A DNA stretch of 21,512 bases, taken from positions 1 through 21,512 of the forward strand of contig VBKY01000085.1 of assembly GCA_005879255.1 (NCBI GenBank), read 5' to 3'. Below are positions 9,803-20,189 of the stretch, in pieces. The notes below the pieces were generated by a model that saw nothing but the letters and a program-made list of their open reading frames with translations, was not told where the DNA came from and made no database searches. A program made the position numbers and the translations under genes. The DNA is from Deltaproteobacteria bacterium. Lineage in GTDB: Bacteria > Desulfobacterota_B > Binatia > UBA9968. The number at the start of each line of letters is the position of its first letter. Positions within the stretch are counted from its first letter, which is position 1.

Positions 9803-10032
9803 ATTTAGCAGGCGATTGGAACAAAAAAGCATTGGCCATGCTCTTCGACCGCAAATTGGCCGGCGCTTACCGACCAGGTGGCTGGTGCCAACGGGGCTCA
9901 ATGGGCGTTCGCTGTTCACGGGTCGCGAAGGTCGAGTCGCAACAGCCAGGCCTTGCTGGCGCGGGAATATCCCCGCGATCATTGCCGCTTTAGCGAACGG
10001 CGTCGCTCGCTAAATCCGTCGCACTTGGCTTT
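9803..10032. other. Non-coding gap with two hairpins
   Basis: No convincing gene is seen. Two inverted repeats stand at the right: CGCGGG-N6-CCCGCG (9960-9977) and TTTAGCGA-N10-TCGCTAAA (9989-9996 with 10007-10014). The second lies about 20 bases past the stop of the alpha-E gene and may help end its transcript, though no T-run follows it on the minus strand. Confidence 0.45.
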
Positions 10033-11013
10033 TTATTGGTTAACTCTATGACCGCTACCCACATCGATCGGGCGGAGAGCAAAGAAGGTGTCGAAGATGC
10101 ATTGATCGACTTGATTCAGCTTCGTCTGGAAGGCATCGAGGAACTCATGCAAGCCGCGCGCGATGATCTGACGTGTGTCCGCGTACGCTAGTTCGGCGCG
10201 CAGCTGACCGAGGCGCTGCTCGGCGGGATTGCGATACATTCCGACCGGCGTGCCGGAAATTGCGTGAAGCGCATCATTGGCCGTCGTTAGACAATAGTGG
10301 ATGGAGCGCGGGAACTCGTGATCGAGCACGAGAAATTCAATGATTAGTTCGGGAGCGATATGACCGTGTCGCTTGCGGTACATTTCCAAGGCGCTCGCGG
10401 AGCGCAACACCGCAGCCCATTGAATATCATCCAACGGGGTTCCGACATCAGCCAGCACGGGCAACAGAATATAGTACTTAACGTCCAATAGCCGGGAAGT
10501 CTTATCGGCGCGCTCCAACAGGCGTCCCATGCGATAGAAATGCCAGCTTTCCTCATGCAACATGGTCGCGTCAGTGATGCCGTCGAACAGCTGGCTGGCC
10601 TTCTTAACTTCGTTAAAAAAACTGTAAGGCGAGTGAATCAGCAGCGGGTCTGAAGCGGCGGCAATAACCGTCAAATAACTGGTGTTGACCTGCTCCCACA
10701 TTTCCGAGGAAATCGCCTCGCGAATTGTGCGCGCATTCTCGCGCGCCGCGCGCAAACAGGAAATGATAGAGTTAGGGTTTTCGCTGTCGAGAGCGAGAAA
10801 CTTGATCACGTTCTCACGGCTCGGCATCGGGTAGTGCGACGCGAAAGCGGCATCATCACCGGAAATACTGATCAGCGGATGCCACTGCTCTCTTGAGCCA
10901 GTGGGAAGGTCGAGCATCATCTGCAGGTTGACGTCGATGAAACGCGCGACGTTTTCGGCGCGTTCCATATAACGACTGAGCCAGTAGATCGAATTGGCAA
11001 CCCGACTTAGCAT
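10033..11013 (-). CDS. Alpha-E domain protein (DUF403)
   Basis: A 326-residue, mostly helical protein of the alpha-E family. The start MLSRVANSIYWLSRYMERAENVARF is the family hallmark; further matches are SCLRAARENARTIREAIS and the middle HFYRMGRLLERADKTSRLLD repeat of the R-x-ER-A pattern. No catalytic residues are known for this family. Alpha-E genes are nearly always next to circularly permuted ATP-grasp and transglutaminase genes, and are thought to act as partner or scaffold in amide-bond chemistry. It follows the ATP-grasp gene by 51 bases on the same strand, so they form an operon. The C-terminal half of the fusion protein at 17679-20189 is a distant paralogue. Confidence 0.9.
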   Translation of the reverse strand: MLSRVANSIYWLSRYMERAENVARFIDVNLQMMLDLPTGSREQWHPLISISGDDAAFASHYPMPSRENVIKFLALDSENPNSIISCLRAARENARTIREAISSEMWEQVNTSYLTVIAAASDPLLIHSPYSFFNEVKKASQLFDGITDATMLHEESWHFYRMGRLLERADKTSRLLDVKYYILLPVLADVGTPLDDIQWAAVLRSASALEMYRKRHGHIAPELIIEFLVLDHEFPRSIHYCLTTANDALHAISGTPVGMYRNPAEQRLGQLRAELAYADTRQIIARGLHEFLDAFQTKLNQVDQCIFDTFFALRPIDVGSGHRVNQ

Positions 11014-11064
11014 ACATCCACGCGACGCATCCCGCTCGCTTTGCGGAATTCAGACCTTGAAGAC

Positions 11065-12498
11065 TCAAGGCAGCAGAACCCAGGTGTCTTTACTGCCTCC
11101 GCCCTGAGAAGAGTTGACTACCAGTGAACCTTCTTTGAGTGCCACGCGCGTCAATCCACCGGGAAGCACATAAATGTCGCTGCCGTATAGAATGTAAGGT
11201 CGCAAATCAACGTGGCGTCCCGTGACTCGGCCGTTGGCGATGACCGGCACCCGCGACAGCCCCAGCGTCGGCTGCGCTATGTAATTGCGCGGATTGTCCT
11301 GAATCAACCGCGCGAATTCATCCCGTTCGGCTGCGATCGAGTGCGGTCCGACGAGCATGCCGTAGCCGCCCGATTCGTTCACCGCCTTGACCACCAATTT
11401 GTCTAGATTTGCCAGAACGTATGTAAGTTCATTGGGCTCGGCGCAGATGTGCGTCGGCACGTTGGGGATCATGATTTTTTCGCCCAAGTAGTACTCGATA
11501 ATTTTTGGCACGTAGGCATACACCGACTTATCGTCGGCGATACCGGTCCCCGGCGCATTAGCCAGGGCCACGCGCCCCTTCTTGTAAGTCTCGATCAGCC
11601 CTGGAACACCGAGCAATGAGTCAGGTCGAAAGACCTGAGGATCGAGAAAATCATCATCGATGCGCCGATACAGCACATCCACCGGCTCAAATCCTTTGGT
11701 CGTCCGCATCATGATCCGGCCGTTGAGGGCCACCAGATCGCGCCCTTCGACCAACGGTACGCCCATTTGCTGGGCCAAAAAGGCGTGTTCGAAATAGGCC
11801 GAGTTAAATATCCCGGGAGTAAGTACCGCGACCTTGGGTGACTCCATGGCCGAGGGGAAAAGCGACTGCAACGTTGATAGCAAGCGGCTCGGGTATTCAT
11901 CGACCGGACGGACCCGCGAAGCCTCGAAAACCTGCGGGAAAGTCCGTTTCATAATCCGGCGGTTTTCGAGCACATAGGAAACGCCGGAGGGACAGCGCAA
12001 ATTGTCCTCAAGAACATACATCTGCCCGTCGCAATCCCGTACCAGATCAGTCCCGGTAATATGGCACCAAACCCTTTGCGGCGGATTGAGCCCGATGCAT
12101 TCCCTTCTGAACGACCGCGCCGATTGGATCAGGTATTCCGGCACGACATGGTCTTTGATGATTTTCTGCTCGTGATAGATATCGTCGATGAACAAATTGA
12201 GCGCATAGACCCGCTGCTTTAAGCCTTTTTCGATCCAGTCCCACTCCGCGGCTTCGATGATCCGCGGTATGATATCGAAGGGAAAAATCTTTTCCGTGGC
12301 AGCGCTGTCGTTGTAGACATTGAAAGTGATCCCGCTCTGCAACAGCAACCGTTCGGCAGCCGCTTGCCGCGCCAGCAGCTCGCCGTCCGGCAGCGATTCG
12401 ATGCGTTCTTTTAGCAAACGTGCGCCGCTGCGCGGAGCGCCGTCGGCGAGAAACATCTCGTCGTGAAAACTCGCGATCTGGTAAGACGCAAAGATCAT
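11065..12498 (-). CDS. Circularly permuted ATP-grasp protein
   Basis: A 477-residue predicted ATP-dependent carboxylate-amine ligase (the DUF404/DUF407 type of ATP-grasp). Visible conserved blocks are TFNVYND (58-64), VLEDNLRCPSGVSYVLENR (162-180), RRIDDDFLDP (278-287), the glycine-rich KAVNESGGYG (371-380), RHVDLRPY (428-435), LPGGLTRVA (445-453) and QGGGSKDTW (465-473). The glycine loop and acidic clusters suit ATP-Mg binding. The ATG is preceded by an AAAGGCGG site. The natural substrate is not known for the family; amide-ligase activity in peptide synthesis is a literature prediction. It is paired with the alpha-E gene downstream. Confidence 0.9.
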   Translation of the reverse strand: MIFASYQIASFHDEMFLADGAPRSGARLLKERIESLPDGELLARQAAAERLLLQSGITFNVYNDSAATEKIFPFDIIPRIIEAAEWDWIEKGLKQRVYALNLFIDDIYHEQKIIKDHVVPEYLIQSARSFRRECIGLNPPQRVWCHITGTDLVRDCDGQMYVLEDNLRCPSGVSYVLENRRIMKRTFPQVFEASRVRPVDEYPSRLLSTLQSLFPSAMESPKVAVLTPGIFNSAYFEHAFLAQQMGVPLVEGRDLVALNGRIMMRTTKGFEPVDVLYRRIDDDFLDPQVFRPDSLLGVPGLIETYKKGRVALANAPGTGIADDKSVYAYVPKIIEYYLGEKIMIPNVPTHICAEPNELTYVLANLDKLVVKAVNESGGYGMLVGPHSIAAERDEFARLIQDNPRNYIAQPTLGLSRVPVIANGRVTGRHVDLRPYILYGSDIYVLPGGLTRVALKEGSLVVNSSQGGGSKDTWVLLP

Positions 12499-12708
12499 GT
12501 GCCGCCTTTAGCTTGGTCTAACCCTCTATTAGTGAAAATTAGCACAGATTGACCGGTCCGTGTCCACCGCAATGAATATGCCATCAGAGTTTGCGTGAAA
12601 TTTACCAGAGTTAATTGCCCACTCCGACAGCGAACGACTAATCTTATAGCAACTTCCTGCTTGCGCTTTGGTCAGTTCGTCGTCCTTGCCGACACGGAGA
12701 CTACACCT

Positions 12709-14037
12709 CTACATCCCGCCGCGAAGTTGGGTGACAACATTCTCGAATTTTTTCTTGAACGCTTCTATGGACGGGCTTTCTTCTTTACCTGAAGCGGCTC
12801 TCGCTAGCTTTTCCAACTGTTGAGGATTGGCAAAGTCTTCGCGTTCCAGTCGAATCATATATTCCCGCGCAACCTTATAAGAAGGTTTGAGGATATCCAC
12901 GACACGCACCGAGGTCTTTTTGGTTGCCGGGTCTAGCAGGTCCTCGAACTTGAGATACTTCAGTTCTCCGTTCACGATGCAGACCAGCGCGCCGGCGATC
13001 TTTGCCGTGATCTCGTTGGGGTTTAAGAGAAATTCTACCGCGCCGTAGCCGAGGGTTTTGACGTAATCGCAGTCGAACGCAACCGGAGGCGCGCAGCGAA
13101 GCTCGTAACCAATGTTTTTGTGCACTATGGTGAGATTGCGACCGCGCGCGGCGAAGCGGCGCTCGACCAAATTTTTTAAAATATAGGCGAGATCGAGCTC
13201 CGCCAAGCGCAGATGACCGTAGCTATCGTGCTGTATCTGGACGCCCTCGATTGCCGTAAGCTCCTTTACCGGCATGCGTTCGAGGAGTCCCTCGGCGATC
13301 AGGGCAACCCCATCCTGCCGCTCCCAAAGCACCTGGCGTTTGAGAATTGCTCCTTCCAAGATATCCCCAACGGTCTCAAGATGTACCGAACCGGGAAATT
13401 CCTCTGGTATAATCGATAGCGTTGCTCCCGCCGCTTTACCGATCCCGACCGCGAGATGGCCTGCGGTCCGCCCCATTACCACGACGAAATACCAACGCCC
13501 AGTGGTGCGCGAATCTTCCATTAAGTTATGAACGATCTCGAAACCGTACTGGCGCGCCGTTTCAAAGCCAAAGGTCGGCGTTTCCCCCGGTAGCGGAAGG
13601 TCGTTATCGATGGTTTTGGGAACATGACAGACGCGAATTTTACCCGCGGAGGCTTTGGTGACTTGGCTCGCGGCGTACATCGTGTCATCGCCGCCGATCG
13701 TGACTAGATAACGGATCCCGAGAGTTTCCAGCGCGCCGACGACGCGTTGCAAGTCGGCGGCGTTTTTTGTCGGGTTGGCCCGCGACGTGGCGAGAATCGA
13801 GCCGCCTTGGAAATGGATGCGCGAGACGTCGTCGTGATCGAGTGTCTTAACGCGGTCAGTCTTCCCTTCCATCAGGTGAGCAAAGCCGTCATAGATGCCG
13901 ACTACCTCGTGACCGCGATTGCCCGCCTCGAGCGTTACTGCGCCGATGGTGCCATTGATGCCGGGGGCCGGACCGCCGCCAACGACAATTCCCAACCGTA
14001 CTTTATTCTGTGAATGAATCGATTCAGCTCCCGCCAT
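12709..14037 (-). CDS. pfp: PPi-dependent 6-phosphofructokinase
   Basis: Phosphorylates fructose 6-phosphate to fructose 1,6-bisphosphate, reversibly with pyrophosphate. The 442 residues show GGGPAPGINGTIGA (20-33), GGDD (115-118), PKTIDND (140-146) and MGRTAGHLA (188-196). In ATP-dependent enzymes the second motif is GGDG and the third has G before TIDND; the Asp118 and Lys141 seen here are the accepted marks of PPi use. The start has AGGAG 8 bases upstream and a good sigma-70 promoter about 70 bases above. It lies 210 bases upstream of the ATP-grasp gene on the same strand; the gap (12499-12708) shows no gene or clear terminator, so read-through is possible. No functional link to the ATP-grasp genes is evident. 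Confidence 0.92.
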   Translation of the reverse strand: MAGAESIHSQNKVRLGIVVGGGPAPGINGTIGAVTLEAGNRGHEVVGIYDGFAHLMEGKTDRVKTLDHDDVSRIHFQGGSILATSRANPTKNAADLQRVVGALETLGIRYLVTIGGDDTMYAASQVTKASAGKIRVCHVPKTIDNDLPLPGETPTFGFETARQYGFEIVHNLMEDSRTTGRWYFVVVMGRTAGHLAVGIGKAAGATLSIIPEEFPGSVHLETVGDILEGAILKRQVLWERQDGVALIAEGLLERMPVKELTAIEGVQIQHDSYGHLRLAELDLAYILKNLVERRFAARGRNLTIVHKNIGYELRCAPPVAFDCDYVKTLGYGAVEFLLNPNEITAKIAGALVCIVNGELKYLKFEDLLDPATKKTSVRVVDILKPSYKVAREYMIRLEREDFANPQQLEKLARAASGKEESPSIEAFKKKFENVVTQLRGGM

Positions 14038-14109
14038 AATTTGATCTCCTGTATTCGCGATCCGTCATACCGGCTGACAACGGAGGCCGGCTCGCCTGCT
14101 CCGTTCTCC

Positions 14110-14139
14110 ATTATAATGGCAATACCTATGCCAAGTAAA
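14110..14139 (-). promoter_or_regulatory. Sigma-70 promoter of the phosphofructokinase gene
   Basis: On the minus strand a perfect -10, TATAAT (14110-14115), follows TTTACT (14134-14139, four of six bases of the -35) after 18 bases. The start would be near 14103, about 66 bases above the ATG. Confidence 0.6.
14117..14133. promoter_or_regulatory. Operator-like palindrome inside the pfp promoter
   Basis: TGGCA-N7-TGCCA, a perfect 17-base inverted repeat, fills the spacer between the -35 and -10 of the pfp promoter. A protein bound there would block polymerase. It also sits about 110 bases upstream of the divergent transglutaminase gene, so it could control both. The regulator is not identified. 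Confidence 0.45.
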
Positions 14140-14244
14140 AATCAACTTGATAATTTTCACCGTTGGAGCGGCGCGTCCTCCTTCGCTTGACCCGGCCGGA
14201 CTCATACTCTAAATTTGAATTTCGCTACTAGCGTCCTGGAAATC

Positions 14245-17200
14245 ATGTCCATCCACGTTGCCCTTCACCATGTCACCCACTACCGCTACGACCGACAAGT
14301 AAATCTTGGCCCACAGATTCTTCGCTTGCGTCCGGCGCCGCACTGCCGCACGCGAGTTTTAAGCTATTCGCTCCGCGTTACGCCGGAGAAGCATTTCATT
14401 AATTGGCAGCAAGATCCGCAGGCAAACTATCTGGCGCGCCTGGTTTTCCTCGAAACCACCAATGAATTTCGCATCGAGGTCGACCTCGTTTCCGAAATGG
14501 CGGTCATCAATCCGTTCGATTTCTTTCTCGAGCCCCACGCCGAGCATTACCCATTTGAGTACGAGTCCTGGCAACGTGATGAGCTGGCGCCGTATTTCAA
14601 GCGGGAGCCGCTCACACCGCTCTTCGAGTGTTATCTTCACGGGATTCCGCGTGAGAAGAAGCGGAGCAATAATTTTCTTGTGGACCTCAACCGGCAGTTG
14701 TCGCAGGACATCAAATACCTGATCCGTCTCGAGCCCGGCGTGCAGACGCCGGAGGAGACGCTCGCCAAGCGTTCGGGTTCGTGCCGCGATTCCGGCTGGC
14801 TGCTCGTCCAGCTCTTGCGCCATCTGGGACTGGCGGCGCGATTTGTCTCTGGCTACTTGATCCAGCTCACTGCCGATGTGAAGTCGCTCGACGGTCCTTC
14901 CGGACCGGAAAAGGATTTCACCGATTTACATGCCTGGGCCGAGGTGTATTTACCGGGCGCAGGTTGGATCGGCCTGGACCCGACCTCGGGGCTATTCGCG
15001 GGGGAGGGCCACTTGCCGCTTGCCTGCACGCCGGTGCCAGGATCAGCGTCGCCGGTAACGGGGAGCGTCGACGAGTGTAAGGTCGACTTTGCCCATGAGA
15101 TGTCGATCACGCGCATCTGGGAAGCGCCCCGCGTCACCAAACCCTACAGTGAGGAACAATGGCAAGCGATCGACCAACTTGGTCACGCCATCGACGCCGA
15201 ACTGAAGAATAGCGATGTCAGGCTTACGATGGGCGGCGAACCGACTTTCGTATCGATGGATGACCCGGAAGGCGAAGAGTGGAACATGGCGGCCATCGGT
15301 CCGAACAAGCGCAGATTGGCAGCGGACCTCTATCACCGCCTGCGCAAACGGTACGGCGCTCAAGGTCTCGTTCACTTCGGCCAAGGCAAATGGTACCCCG
15401 GCGAACAGCTGCCGCGTTGGTCGCTTAACTGTTTCTGGCGAGCCGACGGCGAGCCGATCTGGCGCGATGCCGAATTGATCGCCGACGAAACCCGACCCGG
15501 CACAGCGACGGATGCCGCGGCAGCCAAGTTTTTGCGCGGCGTCGCTTTGCCGTGTACGAAGACCTCTATTACTTCATGTGGCGCGAGCGGCGCTTGCCCG
15601 TCAACGTTGATCCATTTGATTCGCGACTCGAAGATCCGCTCGAACGCGAGCGTCTCATGCGCACTTTTACCCAAGGCCTAAAGCAGATCGTTGGCTATGC
15701 GCTGCCGGTGGCGCGCGATTTGCGGACGCGACATTGGCGCAGCGGACGCTGGTTTTTACGCTCCGATCGTTGTTATCTTGTTCCCGGAGATTCGCCCATG
15801 GGCCTGCGGCTGCCGCTCGATTCGCAGCCTTGGGCCAGCCCAAGCGATATCGCTTCCACCTTTCCGCCTGATCTCACGCAGCAATTTCCGCCCCTGGCGA
15901 GCCATGCGCAAATTCACTTTCAGATCAGCCCGACGCGAGCCGTAAGCAGCGCGACATCACGGCGCCCAGGCAGCGTAGAGATGGGCGACAAAACCGATCG
16001 GATGCCGAGCCGCCATGAAAGCGCGGGGTGGATCACCCGTGCGACGATGTGCGTTGAGCCGAGAAGCGGCGTTCTCTATGTCTTCATGCCGCCGGTCGAC
16101 TCCCTGGAAGATTATCTCGAGCTCGTCGCTGCCGTCGAAGCCACCTCCGAAGCAATGAACCAGCCGATCTTGTTCGAAGGCTACGAACCGCCGCGCGATC
16201 CGCGCCTCAAGCTTTTTCGCATCACTCCCGACCCGGGGGTCATCGAGGTCAATATTCATCCGTCTTCGAGCTGGGACGAGTTGACTGAACGAACGAGTTT
16301 TCTTTACGCCGCCGCGCGCGAGTCCCGTCTCGCAACGGAAAAATTCATGCTCGACGGGCGCCATACCGGCACCGGCGGCGGCAACCACTTCGCCCTAGGC
16401 GGTGCAACTCCCGCGGACTCGCCTTGGCTCAGACGGCCGGATCTCCTGCGCAGTCTCTTGAGCTACTGGCACAACCATCCTTCGCTATCTTATCTTTTCA
16501 ACGGGCTCTTCATCGGTCCGACCTCGCAAGCGCCGCGCATCGACGAAGCGCGCAACGATTCGGTGCGTGAAATTGAAGTGGCCTTTGGCGAATTGGAGCG
16601 GCGCGCCGATTCAGATAAGGACGGCTGCCCACCCTGGCTGATCGACCGGTTGCTGCGCAATTTGCTGATCGACGTCACCGGCAACACCCACCGCGCCGAA
16701 TTTTGCATCGACAAACTTTACTCGCCGGACAGCGCCACCGGGCGTCTGGGGTTACTAGAAATGCGCGCCTTTGAGATGCCGCCGCACGCGCGCATGAGCC
16801 TCACCCAACAATTGCTTTTGCGCGCGCTGATCTCGCGTTTTTGGAAAATACCCTATCAGCCGCAACGATTGGTGCGCTGGGGCACGGAGCTGCATGATCG
16901 CTTTCTCCTGCCCCACTTCGTCTGGCAGGACTTCGAAGATGTCGTGACTGAACTCAATCAGACAGGCTACCCTTTCGATAGCAGTTGGTTCGAGCCGCAC
17001 TTAGAATTCCGCTTCCCTAAATACGGCGACTACGCCGTGCGCGGTATCGACTTGGAGTTGCGTGCTGCTCTCGAACCCTGGCATGTCTTGGGCGAGGAGG
17101 GCGCCCCTGGCGGCACCGCGCGCTACGTCGACTCGTCACTGGAAAGAATCCAAGTCAAAGTAACCGGACTGCCGCCGGATCGATACGCGATCACGTGCAA

Positions 17201-17552
17201 CGAGGTGCCGCTACCGCTGCAATCGACGGGGGCGGTCGGCGAATTCGTCGCAGGCGTGCGCTATCGAGCGTGGCAACCGCCCTCGGCATTGCACCCAACC
17301 ATCGGTGCGCATACGCCGCTCATCTTCGATATTGTCGACCGCTGGATGAAACGCAGCCTCGGCGGTTGCCAATACCATGTCATGCACCCCGGCGGGCGTC
17401 ACTATGAGGTCTTCCCGGTCAACGCTTTCGAAGCCGAGAGCCGCCGACTCGAGCGCTTTTTCCGCATCGGCCACTCTCCCGGAATTTTAGCCGTCGGCGC
17501 CCCGCACGTCGATCCGGAGTTTCCGTTCACCCTCGATTTGCGTAAAATCTAA
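14245..17552 (+). pseudogene. Transglutaminase-DUF2126 protein gene, broken by a frameshift
   Basis: A protein of about 1,100 residues in two frames: 14245-15542 and 15543-17552. The first part has the bacterial transglutaminase N-domain (VALHHVTHYRYDR...LGPQILRLRP) and a transglutaminase-like core with Cys180 (GSCRDSGWLL), His229 (DLHAWAEVYLPG) and Asp245 (GLDPTSG), a complete catalytic triad. DUF2126 then begins (TMGGEPTFVSMDDPEGEEWN, GKWYPGEQLPRWSL) and continues in the other frame (FAVYEDLYYFMWRERRLPVNVDP ... to the end). At 15541 a stretch that should link FLRG to YED is shorter than usual, so the shift comes from a deletion of 3n+1 bases, not a slip. As written, translation ends at 15681. 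I use the ATG at 14245; a TTG at 14215 is the alternative. It heads the rightward cluster; the gap 17553-17678 has no gene. Confidence 0.85.
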
Positions 17553-17678
17553 TAGCCGCCTCTTCCATGAGCATCCTGTGAAAATTTCAACTAATACACC
17601 GATCGTCGATTGTTTAGCTGCTCCGCACCGCACCCTACGTCGAACGATTCACTAGACATGTGATAAAATTCCCTCCCG

Positions 17679-20189
17679 ATGGCGCGTACACCAGCATTTA
17701 TGAATTACGTTCCCAATCCCGACCGCTACGACGAAGCCTTCGATGCCGAAGGGCGTCCGCGCGGCCACTGGGAGCGTCTGGCGCTGGCAGCGCACCGGGC
17801 CAGCCGCGCCGCCCTTACCCGCCGCGCGCAAACCATCCGTCGCGCCATCGAGCAGCACGGTGTCACCTACAATATCTACGGCGATCCCAAAGGCGCCGAT
17901 CGACCTTGGGAAGTCGATGTCTTACCGTTCGTGATCGGCAAAGAAGAATGGCATTTCCTCGCGAACGCGATCGAGCAGCGCGCGCGCGTGCTGAATCGGG
18001 TAATGGCTGATTTATACGGCGAAAATCGCTTGCTGGGCGAAGGGTTGATCCCGCCGGCGATCATTCATGGCCATAATAATTATCTTTGGCCGTGCCGCGG
18101 CATTGAGCCGCGCGGCGGAACCTTTCTACATCTTTACGCCTGCGATCTCGCCCGCTCTCCCGACGGCCGATGGTGGGTCATCAACGATCGCACTCAAGGT
18201 CCGTCCGGAGCCGGCTACGCGCTGCAAAACCGGCTCATCGTCACACCTTTGTACGAAAACATTTTCCGCTCCCTCGGCGTGCAGCGGCTAGCGAATTTTT
18301 TTCGCACCTTACAACAGCAATTGGCGGCGCTGGCGCCGACCGACGGCGAGCCGCCGATGGTTGCGCTTTTGACCGCGGGTCCATACAACGAAACCTACTT
18401 CGAGCATGTTTTTCTCGCCCGCTATTTGGGTTACCCGCTTGTCGAAGGCTCGGACCTAACGGTGCGTGATAATCGCGTGTATCTAAAAACTCTGCAGGGA
18501 TTGAAACGCGTACACGTATTGTTGCGCCGCCTGGATGACGAATACTGCGATCCCGCTGCGCTGCGCACCGATTCGACGCTCGGCGTCGCGGGACTCATTT
18601 CGGCGGCGCGCGCCGGGACCGTCGTGATCGCCAACGCCGTTGGCTCCGGGGTGCTCGAGTCGCCAGCGTTGTCGGGCTTCTTGCCGGCGATTTGCGATAG
18701 ATTGCTCGGCGAGCCGTTAAGATTGCCCTCGGTGGCGACCTGGTGGTGCGGCGAAGCGCCGGCACTGGAATACGCGATCAGTCATCTTCCCGAGCTTGTC
18801 ATCAAACCGGCCTTTCCTTCGATGAAATTGGAACCGACTTTCGGCCACACTCTCGATCGCGCCGGCCAGGAAGCACTGGCTGAACGCATGCGCGCCACGC
18901 CGCACGCCTTCGTCGCTCAGGAATGGGTGCGGCTCTCCCAGGCGCCGACGTGGTCAACGGAGAAGCAACAGTTCGAACCGCGCGTGGTCGGCTTGCGACT
19001 CTATGCCACCGCTGACGGTGACGGCTACGAAGTCATGCCCGGCGGCCTCGCGCGCATCGCGCCCGAATCCGCCACCGAAGTTATCACCATGCAGCGCGGC
19101 GGTTCGAGTAAAGACGTTTGGGTTCTCGGCGACGGCGACACGCCGTGGCATTCACTGCTACTGCCGCGCCTCGGCGCGCGCCATATTGTCCGCGGTGGTT
19201 TTTATTCCCCGTCGCGCGCCGTGGAAAATCTGTTTTGGATGGGTCGCTACGGCGCGCGCGTCGAGAACGTTGGCCGCTTGCTCCGCGCCACCGCCCAAAG
19301 ACTAACGGAAAGCGATCCGTCGCACTTGGCGACGGTCAAGATTCTCACGGCCTTGGCCGACAACGCGCGTTTGCGCGAGGTTGCAGCGGCGCCGGCATCC
19401 GGCCAAGCGGCGAAGAAAAAACCGCCACTCGGCGCACCCGAATGGGCTATCGCGGCGGCCGGTGATCCGGCGGTGCTGAACGGTATTCCAGCCAACACTG
19501 CCCGGCTTTTTTATTGCGCCACCCAGCTGCGCGATCGTATGTCAGTCGATCATTGGCGCACCGTCCAGCGCCTCGCCCGCGCGCACGAGACGGTGGCGCA
19601 AAACTTGGAAGCCGCTTTGACGATCCTCGATAGCGTGATTCCTGCCTGCACCGCGCTCGCGGGGTACGCGTTCGACGACATGACGCGGGACGATGCTTGG
19701 CAATTTCTCGTGATCGGGAGACAGATTGAACGGATGGCATTCTTAAGCTCGGTCACGATTCAGATCCTCGGCTTGGATGAGGAAGACGGCGAAGCGGTGC
19801 TCGGCGCCTTGCTAGAAATCGGCAACATCAGCATGACCTATCGGGCGCGCTATCAGCGCCAGCCCGAGCTTTTGCCGGTCCTCGACCTGCTGCTGCTCGA
19901 CGAGTTGAATCCGCATTCGATCTGTTTCCAGCTCGCGGCGCTCACTGGGCAACTCGACCTGATCAAAATGCGGCTTGGCTTCGAGCCGCTGAACAATCCA
20001 CGCTCGTTGCTCCAGGCCCTGCGTGGCTTCGATCTTTCTTATCTGGAAGACCTGCGCGAATCCGAGGCGGAACCGCTTTCCGCGTTGCTCGCGGCCTGCG
20101 CGCGCGCGGCTTACGGCATCTCCGACGAGCTCACCCAGCGATTTTTCGTGCACGCCGGCGAGCGCCCGCAGACGAGCGTGGCGGCATGA
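17679..20189 (+). CDS. Circularly permuted ATP-grasp / alpha-E fusion protein
   Basis: An 836-residue fusion of the two activities that are separate proteins at 10033-12498. Residues 20-485 are the ATP-grasp part: VTYNIYGDP (62-70), VINDRTQGPSGAGYALQNR (167-185), RRLDDEYCDP (283-292), MPGGLARIAPE (453-463) and RGGSSKDVWVLG (473-484). Where the split enzyme has the glycine loop SGGYG, this one reads KPAFPSMKLEP (376-386), so ATP binding may differ or be lost. Residues 510-830 are alpha-E (SPSRAVENLFWMGRYGARVENVGRLLR). The start is uncertain: ATG at 17679 has no purine-rich site; ATG at 17700 is possible. It overlaps the next gene by 4 bases (ATGA), so they are coupled. Confidence 0.9.
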   Translation: MARTPAFMNYVPNPDRYDEAFDAEGRPRGHWERLALAAHRASRAALTRRAQTIRRAIEQHGVTYNIYGDPKGADRPWEVDVLPFVIGKEEWHFLANAIEQRARVLNRVMADLYGENRLLGEGLIPPAIIHGHNNYLWPCRGIEPRGGTFLHLYACDLARSPDGRWWVINDRTQGPSGAGYALQNRLIVTPLYENIFRSLGVQRLANFFRTLQQQLAALAPTDGEPPMVALLTAGPYNETYFEHVFLARYLGYPLVEGSDLTVRDNRVYLKTLQGLKRVHVLLRRLDDEYCDPAALRTDSTLGVAGLISAARAGTVVIANAVGSGVLESPALSGFLPAICDRLLGEPLRLPSVATWWCGEAPALEYAISHLPELVIKPAFPSMKLEPTFGHTLDRAGQEALAERMRATPHAFVAQEWVRLSQAPTWSTEKQQFEPRVVGLRLYATADGDGYEVMPGGLARIAPESATEVITMQRGGSSKDVWVLGDGDTPWHSLLLPRLGARHIVRGGFYSPSRAVENLFWMGRYGARVENVGRLLRATAQRLTESDPSHLATVKILTALADNARLREVAAAPASGQAAKKKPPLGAPEWAIAAAGDPAVLNGIPANTARLFYCATQLRDRMSVDHWRTVQRLARAHETVAQNLEAALTILDSVIPACTALAGYAFDDMTRDDAWQFLVIGRQIERMAFLSSVTIQILGLDEEDGEAVLGALLEIGNISMTYRARYQRQPELLPVLDLLLLDELNPHSICFQLAALTGQLDLIKMRLGFEPLNNPRSLLQALRGFDLSYLEDLRESEAEPLSALLAACARAAYGISDELTQRFFVHAGERPQTSVAA

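Noticed and set aside
9816..10013. Small plus-strand open frame of 65 codons in the gap
   Set aside because: No convincing ribosome site, arginine-rich random composition, and it overlaps two hairpins.
15541..15681. Programmed ribosomal frameshift in the transglutaminase-DUF2126 gene
   Set aside because: No slippery heptamer is seen at the junction and residues expected between FLRG and YED are missing, so a deletion explains the frame change better.
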